NCBI GenBank assembly: GCA_040954595.2 | Contig: CM082584.2 | Coordinates: forward strand, 3,968,001 to 4,032,000 | Direction of reading: 5' to 3' | Length of the DNA: 64,000 bases | Source: Balanoglossus misakiensis | Taxonomy: Eukaryota > Hemichordata | Part shown: one piece after another, positions 55,301-64,000 of the stretch | Layout: each line of letters opens with the position of its first letter | Position numbering within the stretch: the stretch's first letter is position 1 | The notes under the pieces: model-generated | What the model was told of the DNA's origin: nothing | What the model saw: only the letters and a program-made list of their open reading frames with translations | Databases searched by the model: none | Translations under genes and position numbers: made by a program

Positions 55301-58300
55301 GAAGTGGTAAGATTCATTCATTATACATTCATTTAGCTAGCGCCATTAGCTGTATCTTTTCGCTATGTTTTCAGCAGTTTTGTTTTGCGTACCTACTGCA
55401 GTTTCTTGTTCAAATTCCGGAAACACGATGAAATACCCAGTATTTTAGCTTATCAACACAACATATATATGTATAGTCAGCATTGTTTTTGTGCAAAATT
55501 TGAATTCAAGTCCGGACAAGAATTCATTTGTCAATAATAACAATGGCCTTTATACACATACAGGCTATGTTGACAAGCTGGGTACCAAGTATATAAGCAT
55601 GCTATTTGGACTAGAACAAGAAATTGCATTTGGTATACAGAACAAAAATACTGAAAATAAAGCTGAAAAGTTACAGCTATAAATGTTCCTTAAATATTCT
55701 GTGGAAATGTGCTAGTGTTAAGAAGGGAGGGGCCATTTAGGTTTGTTTTTGATTTGTTTGTTGTTGTTGTTGTTTTTTGGGGGGAGAGGAAAACTCTTTA
55801 TATGTCTCACTGAGAATACGTGACAGAAAAAAGCACCCACTACCCTAAAAATATAATGGGACCCCCACCCCCCTGAAAATATAAAAATAATAGTGACACC
55901 TCCAGGTGGAATTTTCTAGATTGTCAAGTTTAATACAAATTGTGTTGACAATATTATCAGCAGAAAAGTTAAAAAAGCTTGTAAAGGGTAAAGTGTTACT
56001 GCTATAATACATTGGTTGTTTACATGTATTTGCCATTTTGGTGGACTGTCGTTCACTACTCTCTCCTCTCCAGCAATTGTTGATTCTGTATTTTTCAAAA
56101 TAATGTGTTCCGAAATTAGTTGGGAATGCATTCCAACCGAGCTTACTTGCAACATGATGATAGCATTTGATTCTGTTGCCAGAGAGCATTCTTGGATACA
56201 TATCCTAATTGTATTTGAAAAGGAAATGTCAGATTATTGTATGACAGAAATTGTTAAATTTAAACGTCAAATCTGAAACTGCCATCCACTTTCCTCTGAC
56301 AGACCAACTATAACAATATGATTGTCACAACATGTTTATGGCGTTTGATGTTGTCTTTCTAGTCGGCCAGCCTTAAAGGAGACATCCTTTGATTCTTAAA
56401 GGGGCAATTTTCAATCCCTGGCTCTTGTTGATATTGATTGAATGTTTATGTGGTGCAAAGCTGTTGTTTTCCATTGAAATCTCTATCAATCTATTTGCTT
56501 AAATTAGCTAAAGCTGACAAAGAAGGTTCCCCTTTAAAATGAGTCTTCGGAAATAACAAGTTCAGAGATTTCTAACACAGAATTTTTTTTTTTGTCAGTT
56601 TCAAAGCAAATCATCCCAACATGTGTTATTACAAGCAGCAAACAAGATGAAAGAATGTTACATTGTCTGTCTGAAGAAGGTATGAACAAATCTTGATATT
56701 AATTGTTTGTGACATTAACTTTATGCTGAATATGCCCATAGTGGTTGAATTTGCCCTCTAGGGCTTCATAAACTACAATGTAGTAGTAAATGCATTCTTA
56801 TTAAAAGGAAAAAAAATCACCAAGGTGCTTTTTCACATGATATGGCAGGGACCTCACACCAGGCTGTACATATGAACAATTCATAGTCATATATGATGCT
56901 AAATTGTGGTGATCAAAACACTTTACTTGTGATGTTTGTGCTCCCATCTCATGTCTGCCCTTTTATATTGATAACATTGAATTTCATTTTACAGTGACTG
57001 CTCTTCAAGAATCAACTTGTAACTCTGTCGATCTGCAAATCTTGCCAAATATTGATTTCTGTGAGTATACCGTGATTAGAACCCCTAATTTACCTAATAT
57101 AAGCAGTGTTAGGGATGTACGCGCAGAACATAAACCGGAAACTGCGAGCACTCGTCTTTTTCCCATAGGATTACATTGATAAACAAACTTCTACTATTGT
57201 CATTTTCACGAAATTTCACACAAAGCTCAGTCCAGAAAATATAAATTCATTGGTCAAAAAAATATAGGGGTCACTGCACTCTAGTTTGAGATAAATTGCG
57301 TTAAAAACTTTGCCCATAGACAAACCATTGGTGTAAAATGCTGAGTCAGCAATTTTCTTCTATTATCGACTATATTCATGGCTCTGTATTTCAAAAACAA
57401 GCACGGTGACTCCTATATTTTATTACGGATTTTCATTATACATACAAAGGAGAATCCAAAAATCCACAATTAAAAAAAATGACAATACTTTCAATTTTAC
57501 TGAACGTACATCCTTAATGTAAACTTTAAGAACTTCATGAAGAAATTATATAAGGACTCCAAAACATGAATCATGGCAACAATGGTCTATCATTTATGTA
57601 GTGGAATAGATAATATAATTGTTTTAAAATATTTTTGGTGTATAAAGTCATTCAGATATCTGTATGTGTTGTTGCATTACTGCAAACTTTAGAGGCCGAA
57701 AATAACTGCAAAGACGCATCCCCCATTGTTATGCGTTTCTGTGAAATATTAATGTCTCATTTTGTTTTCATCAAAGCCTTGGAAGCTAGCAAGAGGAGAA
57801 TCATGAATTTAAATCTCTCCTGCGTCCCGGATCACTATACTGAAGATCAAAGACTTATTTATATGTCTTCATTAGTGCCATTCGAACAAATCAACATGGT
57901 AAGGTGGTTGGTGAAATAGTCATTGATATACCGGTATAAAAGAGCAATGTTTTCATACACAGTTTTTTATACTGAGCAAAATCCAACTAGGACCTAGTCA
58001 TAACTAAAATAATCCTTACTGGTGAATATATTTGGTCCATGTCCACCTTTAGTTGAAGTCAGTGCCTTTATATCACCAAAGTCAAAGATAAACTTTGTAT
58101 GATGACAATGTATTCACTCAAAGTGAAAGTTCAGAGGGACCTATATTGAAATTGCAAAAGTATGGTAAAACATGCACAAATAGTTGTCCAACACGCAAAC
58201 AAATTGATTGTGGATGTAACTTTATTTCATTATACACTGATTTCTAGTGTAGTGTTCAGGACAGTAGATGTATAATAATCATGTATACTGGTGGTAGTAA

Positions 58301-59363
58301 ACAAAAGTTAGATGTCTGTAGGATCAGAATTTTCCAGCATTAATGGAAGTCATGTGTTATAGACTTTTCACATTGTATTCATGTTTCAGGTGCGTGCAGC
58401 CGGTGGTTTGCTGAAATATTTGGATAAGAACAGAATTGGAGTGGAACTTGAAGATCAACGTGTCAGAGTTCCAGTAATTGGTCTTCAAGTATTCACTTTG
58501 TAAGTAGACTTTAGTGATTTTTTTGCTGCTGTTATTGAAACAAAACATGTAGTGTCTAAAAGGGGCAAAGTTGCTCTCTTTTGATCTTTTTATGCTCCCA
58601 TGTCATACTTGGGGAGCAGGGGTTGGGGAGGGGGTATGTACATGTATATGGCTGGGAGGATATTTGTATTAGCCTGTCTGTATTATGTAAGCTTAGGGGA
58701 GATCCATTTGATTTCAGGGGGGGGATTTGGATTTTATATAGTATAGTTTTCATGGTTTAGTATAATATAGCATGGTACAGTACTCTCGCATCTAATACCG
58801 GTACACTACATATTACACTACATAGAATAAAAAAGGCATCTAACTCTGAGATTCTTATGATCCTTTATTTAAAAAACCTTGTTTATAATATATGCTGCAA
58901 TATTTCCCAATGCTAACATGGTCACAATCACCTACTTTCATTGGAGCTAAAAGAGCCTTCCCTTTGACTCTAAATGTTGTGAAGTGCAGCTTTGTTTGAT
59001 ATGAAAAGTTGTCTGTATTGTTTGACTTCTTGAGACATGCTTAAATACTGGTCAACTGTTAAAAAAACTGTTACAAACTCCACTCTGCCTGTAGACAGAC
59101 TAGATTAAACTTAATTTCAAACACATGGCCATAACTTGATCATTGATCATGTGTGTTTTTTGGTATTTTTTTTTCCATACTTCATGTTGTTGTTGTTGTT
59201 TTTAATCTAGTGATTGAGATTTTTTATGTTGAATCTTTCAGGAACAAGATGTTAATGGTTGACCACAATACTTACAATGCCTTGCAGATCTTTCAGAAGG
59301 AACTTCATCCATCCATTTATAAATTTGGCAGCAGTGGTTCAAAGGAAGGTTTGAGTTTATATG
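52191..59363 (+). CDS. MSH5: MSH5 copy B, exons 1-7 (gene continues beyond the window)
   Basis: Exons 52,191-52,385, 55,183-55,306, 56,599-56,679, 56,995-57,060, 57,777-57,898, 58,390-58,499 and 59,242-59,363 have the same lengths and phases as copy A and no stop. A few residues differ (for example VIWGGGKVG for VIWGAGKVG, and [11 protein letters not shown] for [11 protein letters not shown]). The remaining 14 exons should lie to the right, after the TRIM-Deltex gene, if the unit is complete. Whether its exon 19 is free of the transposon found in copy A cannot be seen here. Confidence 0.85.
52458..53685. mobile_element. 1.2-kb palindromic fold-back element, 5-bp target duplication, private to unit B
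   Basis: The arms, about 543 bp (52,458-53,000) and 528 bp (53,158-53,685), are almost perfect complements beginning CCACAGGGAACTCAGTAATT. The centre is 157 bp. TTATT flanks both sides (52,453-52,457; 53,686-53,690), and unit A has the intact empty site at about 6,025-6,045. Each arm carries a GTT/AAC microsatellite. No transposase; superfamily unknown. Confidence 0.95.
54051..54567. mobile_element. Mutator-like element with TTCGGA-rich inverted ends, 9-bp target duplication
   Basis: Outer ends ACGATGCTGAAGT and ACTTCAGTATCGT enclose arrays of TTCGGA/TCCGAA hexamers and a second inverted segment around GCATTTTCG. CTTGTGCTC is duplicated at 54,042-54,050 and 54,568-54,576. Unit A keeps the empty site at about 6,393-6,401. 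Confidence 0.9.
55183..55306 (+). CDS. MSH5: MSH5 copy B exon 2
   Basis: It encodes [20 protein letters not shown] onward; same phases as copy A. Confidence 0.92.
56599..56679 (+). CDS. MSH5: MSH5 copy B exon 3
   Basis: The protein is the same as copy A exon 3; T-rich acceptor, GTATGA donor. Confidence 0.92.
56995..57060 (+). CDS. MSH5: MSH5 copy B exon 4
   Basis: It encodes [20 protein letters not shown] then F; donor GTGAGT. Confidence 0.9.
57113..57513. mobile_element. TTAA-type MITE with GGATGTACG ends, private to unit B
   Basis: The right flank is TTAA (57,514-57,517); the left is TTAG (57,109-57,112), a one-base decay. Unit A has the empty site near 9,056. Same family as 43,158-43,568. 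Confidence 0.88.
57777..57898 (+). CDS. MSH5: MSH5 copy B exon 5
   Basis: Only 2 of 122 bases differ from copy A by eye; same acceptor and donor. Confidence 0.9.
58390..58499 (+). CDS. MSH5: MSH5 copy B exon 6
   Basis: It encodes [20 protein letters not shown] onward; phase 0 in, 2 out. Confidence 0.95.
59242..59363 (+). CDS. MSH5: MSH5 copy B exon 7
   Basis: The same protein segment as copy A ([12 protein letters not shown]...KEGLSLYG), GTAAGT donor, phase 1 out. Confidence 0.95.
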
Positions 59364-60650
59364 GTAAGTTATTGTGTGCATGTATTATCATTTCATTCGT
59401 CAGTCAGTCTCATTATATTGAACACCTATTGCCTGGCCATGAGGGCCATAGCAGCCGTTTATTACCCCCAAGGGGCTGTGAGTTACCAGAATCACATGCT
59501 ATTTCCAGAGACCGTATATTTTTTTCTGCTATTTCCCTAGGGATTCATTCTATTTCCATATCATGTAACGTTTTCTGGCGAATCACGTCACAGTATTAGC
59601 ATGAGGTATATAATAAAATCCAATATGGTTGTCAAGGGGCTAATTCATGATCAATTTTCTATGTCTGGAGTGATTACTAAGATATGCCTTTGGGACCGTC
59701 TCAGATTGACACATAAGCTCAACAAACGAAATAACTATGTTTCATGTCAATTCGTTTAGTGAACTTCACTTTCACACTTGTTTAGATGACCAAAAACTTC
59801 CGTTTATGTTTTTATTAAAGCAAAAACTAGTGGTGTACCAAAGAATCTACCTATATCCTGCCTCTCACTTTGGATGTTCTCTGTTAATTATTCGATTTGA
59901 TCAATTTACTGTGATTTTCTAACTGTACGTACATGTGATCAGAGGCAAATGTTATTCAAAATCTATAGCCATTCTTCAACATTGTAGTTTATTTTGGGCA
60001 TCAACACTTAATTTTTCACACTTTTGAACTTTTGTTTAAGGGGAGGGGGTTTGGATCCAAACGAATACATTTTGTTCGTTGAGCTTAGGTGACAATCTGA
60101 AACGGTCCCTTAGAGATCATTGGCCTTTTGATAAACATTGTGCAATTACATACATTTTTGTGTCGTGTCTATTTTACTATCCAAAATATTGTAATGAAAC
60201 AAAGACCACATAATTATAAACAAGATGGATGCCTCCAATGTCCATACGCCAATGAGAGCCATGTTTACAAAAGCCCCTGTCTGACCCTTTCCCTTTAGCG
60301 TAGCGCAGCTAGCGGTGGGAATGGGGCAGGGGACCAGACTACACCACCACCAACGACAAACAATCTGTTTGCTTTCGTTGTGTCACTGTTTCATGACATT
60401 GTAATAGACTCGTTCAGTCGCAGGTGCACACATTATCCACACTCAGTAAAGAATATATGCATGGCAAACGGGAGGGGGGGGGATATTATGGGCGTGTCCC
60501 TGCCCAATTTTCCCTTAATATGGACGTTCCACACATAGTGCCATGAAGCGTTTAGGGACTATGGACAGACTGTCCAAAATGTAGAACACGTCCTGCACGC
60601 GTGTGACCAACAGATCGTATTGTCTGTGACCTACTTTACACTATTAAATG

Positions 60651-60771
60651 TATACTTTGAACCTTGTTGCACAAAACGTGTTACGCATGCGCTGACTGCA
60701 TTACCAAGGCTGTAGCGAATGCTTCTCCGGATCTGGTACCTGATCGAACAAGGCATCATTTGCCAACTAAG
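60651..60771 (+). other. Likely non-coding 5' exon of TRIM-Deltex copy B, with the empty Ngaro site at its left
   Basis: It ends CAACTAAG before GTAAGG, as in copy A. The join AAATGTA/TACTTTGAACC at about 60,650-60,653 is the unoccupied target of the Ngaro element. An acceptor (TTCAATAG, 61,676-61,677) lies before the ATG. The left edge is not defined. Confidence 0.45.
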
Positions 60772-61698
60772 GTAAGGTTTCCTAAGTTGTTCATACGTCG
60801 CTTATTTTGGATGATGGTAGGAAACAATGATGATATCTTTGTGGTCCGTACAACCTTGAAAATCGCCTCATTTAAGCGAAAGATCTCTACAATACGTTCC
60901 GACTGAAACAAAATTTAACAAAAACACTTCCTGGTTCAGTAAACTTACAACCCAACACTCTAAATGGTTGTATTGTTTTTACAAGGTGAATCGCATTCCA
61001 CTAAATACGGACTATCACAAAACGACCTCGACAATTTGATCAGCGACATCATTGTGCAATCAATTTGAAATAATCATATCAAATCAAGAGTAAATACAAT
61101 TATTGTTTCCGTCCTCATGCCCGTAGATTTTTGAGGTGTTATACATGAAAACAGTGTACATGGATATAGGCCATCCCTGCCTAGCATTTTGACCACACAA
61201 CTTTGACCACAAACATTACATGATTCGCCCAAATCACGATATGTCATGAAATATGAAAGTGAAAGGGCAGTATGTTTACTATACAACTTTTATTTTTTGA
61301 CTGGACACTTTTTTAAAGAGATTTGAATCTTGCATGGATTAAGTGTTGTGCATGCATTTTTTGTCAACCGTTTATCAACATACCTGTCACAAGTTCCAGA
61401 AAGAATCGACTCCCTATAGCCTTAATACCAACGGAAACATTTGTACACACATTCCATAAAACTGACTTTACAGTAAAGAAAACAATTGTGTAATGGCTAA
61501 AGTTAAGTGATGCTTATGATCTGTAGTCTTTTGACCACAAGAATAATAAAAATAATTTGTGTACCTCGAAGTTAAAATCCTGTCCTGCACTAATTTTATG
61601 CACTTGTTGTTGAATTTTGTGCATTCCTTGATCACCTGAAAAGTCTAAAATTTCACCTCAATATTTTCGTTCAATAGATCGTAAACCCTAAAGACAAG

Positions 61699-63111
61699 AT
61701 GGCCACCACAAACCCCGGGAAATCGTTTTCACAGCAGTTAATGACCGACATTGATGAGAAGATCTTGATTTGTCCAATCTGTCAAGATCGGATGACGAGA
61801 CCCAAAATTCTACAGTGCGTGCACACCTTCTGTGAGAAATGTCTCCAAAAATGGGTCAGACAGAGAGGAGGTACCCTCGAATGTCCGACGTGTCGCTTTG
61901 TCACTCCACTTCCCGAAAAGGGGGTCGAAGGTCTCGGTAATAACCTATTCATCAACGATATTATCGACATCTTTGACAAGCTGCAACCAACTGCTCCAGA
62001 TTCGGTGACCTGTGACCTCTGTGACAAAAAAGCTGACAACTGGTGTAAAGAATGCGCTCAGTTCTTATGTGATGGATGTCGCCTTATTCATCTGAAAACA
62101 AGAACCATAAAACATCACAAAGTTTTTACGATGGAAGAGTATAACAACATGGCCGAGTCTGGTCGGGATCACCTGATTCGTCCACGATTCTGCGCAGTTC
62201 ATCTGGACAATCAGCTCAAGTTATTTTGCGACCACTGTCAGAAGACAGTTTGTATTGAGTGCGCAATAATCAGTCATAAAGGCACTGCGCACAACTTGGA
62301 ATCGCTAGAAGATGCGTCGAAGAAATACACTCCCGAGATGCAAATCCTGGTCGACAAGTTAGCAACCAAAGTGTCTTCACTCCGCGAAACTCAACAAGAG
62401 ACAGATAGATTCATCGGAGAATACAACAAAAAGAAGAGCAAGGTGCAACAGCAGATCAGACAGAAAGCATCTGACGTCATCAAACGAGTCCACAAAGAAG
62501 AACAGCGATTGCTGGATGAAGTGACGGCAATTGATGGAAAGATCATGAAGGAAGTGCAGGCAAAGGTCGAAAAACTGGAGTTTGATCTCGGCTGTGCCGA
62601 AAACATGAATGTCTACTCGCGAAGTCTGCTGCAACACGGCAATGCAGCTGATATACTTTCCCAGAAGAAAGAACTGATGCAGAGATTGAATGAAATCATA
62701 AATGATCGTTCAACAGACCGATACGTCCCCCCACAAAACAGCCATCTTGTTTTTCAAGAGAACAACAAGTGCATGCAACTTTCTCTTGGAGAAGTAATCG
62801 ACCAATCAGAATTGACACATGCTGCACGTGTCAGCCAATCAGTTGATCGACAGAGACTACAACAGCAACCTGAGGCAAGGACCAAGAAATCTGCGATTAA
62901 AAGAGAAATGACCGACCAATCCGGGGTGTCAAGTATGTCACGTGTCAGCCAACCAACTGTCGAGAGGAAACAACAAAGACCTAAGACTCTGGCCCAGAAG
63001 ACTTCTGCTCCTGGAGTTGTTACTGGTAATATGCCAAAGGGAACTATGGACGTCTGTGATGACTATGGCGAGTTGATTATTACATATAAGTTTGCAGATG
63101 GAATACAAGGA
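61699..63111 (+). CDS. TRIM-Deltex fusion E3 ligase, copy B, coding exon 1 (partial gene)
   Basis: 471 codons, the same length as copy A: C3HC4 RING (Cys25, 28, 40, His42, Cys45, 48, 62, 65), two B-boxes, coiled coil and linker, ending YKFADGIQG at a GTAAGT donor (63,112). The Deltex exons would lie beyond the window. RING, B-box and coiled-coil residues differ heavily from copy A (for example CPICQDRMTRPKILQC against CPICQERMVKPKSLPC), while the last ~160 codons and the flanks are near-identical. Without splicing, the frame ends at 63,138. Confidence 0.92.
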
Positions 63112-64000
63112 GTAAGTAGTACAATGAAAACGGTTTGAGCTGCACAGAAGGAATGTACTGACTATCGATTTGTTTATCAACATAGTCAAAAGAAAACACG
63201 CTTTTCGCATTCAAGGTTAGACTTGCTCCAATGCAAGTCTATAGGCTTAAATTTCAGCAAAATTTGTTCCGATTTAATATAGCGTGTGTGGAGTGAACGC
63301 ATTAAGTTGTGGCATCGCGATTGTGATGAACAGTAACCGAAACTCAGAACCGAAATTCAACCAAGGCAAACAAACGCATGAAGGGTAATGAGTAAAATTA
63401 AGAAACGAGGAACACCTGAATTAGTCAAGCGAATAGTGGGTTAGTCTAATTCAAGGTGAAGATGAAAAGCCGCGACTAGACCACAATGCATGCTTTAGTG
63501 ATAAGAATGTATCACCCTAAACAATCTGTTATGAACTGTAACAATGAAAGAAAATCACTGGTCTGTACATTTCTTCTGTGCATCTCAAACACCTTTTTTA
63601 CTGTTGTTGTTGTTGTATATGTTTGAAGTAATGGTTTGGCTAAATGCGTTGCATACCTTTGCAGTCCCGGCTTCTCTGTTTAAGTAAATTTTGAACTGTT
63701 CCTGGCTTGTCAATATCAATGTCAATATGGGGTATGATATAGAGGGCTGAAAAGTGGTCATGTTTAGTACCTAAGTCTTGCTGTTTCATTTACACACACG
63801 AACACTTATCGGCTATTATATCGACTTAGTTAACTTCTTCGCAAATAACATTATTTATTCTTTTGTCAAACTTGGTATGCTAACAACAGAGATTTGTGTA
63901 TCAATACAAATTATTCACGCTACATGAATAAGTGTATCGGAAATGTTTCCTTAATGTCATCATAAACCTGAAAGTTGACAGAAAAAGACAGCCAGCCCAT
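63112..64000 (+). other. TRIM-Deltex copy B intron, cut by the window edge
   Basis: It aligns with 24,095-24,984 with small indels and no gene. The A/B similarity continues to the last base, so the duplication extends further. Confidence 0.7.

Overview
The window is animal nuclear DNA: AT-rich, with intron-split genes, GT-AG splice sites and dense non-autonomous transposons. It carries a complete exon set for the meiotic MutS homologue MSH5 and a RING/B-box (TRIM-type) E3 ligase gene that appears to be spliced to a Deltex C-terminal domain. Intron-rich genes, expanded TRIM-like genes, a Ngaro retroelement and many TTAA/TAA MITEs suggest a marine invertebrate, most likely a hemichordate or cephalochordate. 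The phylum is an inference and the species cannot be named from the sequence.

Layout. Positions 1 to about 25,000 (unit A) and about 48,978 to 64,000 (unit B) are the same region seen twice, about 49 kb apart and in the same orientation. Each holds the 5' flank and exons 1-7 of MSH5, then the first exons of the TRIM-Deltex gene. Between them lie the rest of unit A (Deltex exons 25.9-28.8 kb, MSH5 exons 8-21 at 31.4-44.4 kb) and a repeat-rich intergenic stretch (44.4-49 kb). Unit B runs off the right edge. The two units may be a true tandem duplication or two haplotypes joined by an assembler.

Genes. MSH5 copy A has 21 exons whose phases all agree (about 853 residues), but exon 19 is split just before the Walker B motif by an 831-bp transposon with a 6-bp target duplication. 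The TRIM-Deltex gene sits on the same strand inside MSH5 intron 7. It has a non-coding 5' exon, a large exon encoding RING, two B-boxes, coiled coil and linker, then two short exons completing a Deltex C-terminal domain. In unit B this gene is near-identical in its 3' coding half and flanks, but its RING/B-box/coiled-coil half is strongly diverged, which suggests cassette exchange.

Mobile DNA. A complete Ngaro-type (DIRS-order) retroelement, 14,531-20,918, has perfect split direct repeats (A1 - ORFs - B1 A2 B2), gag-like, RT-RNase H and tyrosine recombinase ORFs, and an exact empty site in unit B. Comparing A with B also defines precise ends and target duplications for many small elements: 9-bp (Mutator-like), TTAA, TAA, TA and 5-bp types, several nested in one another.
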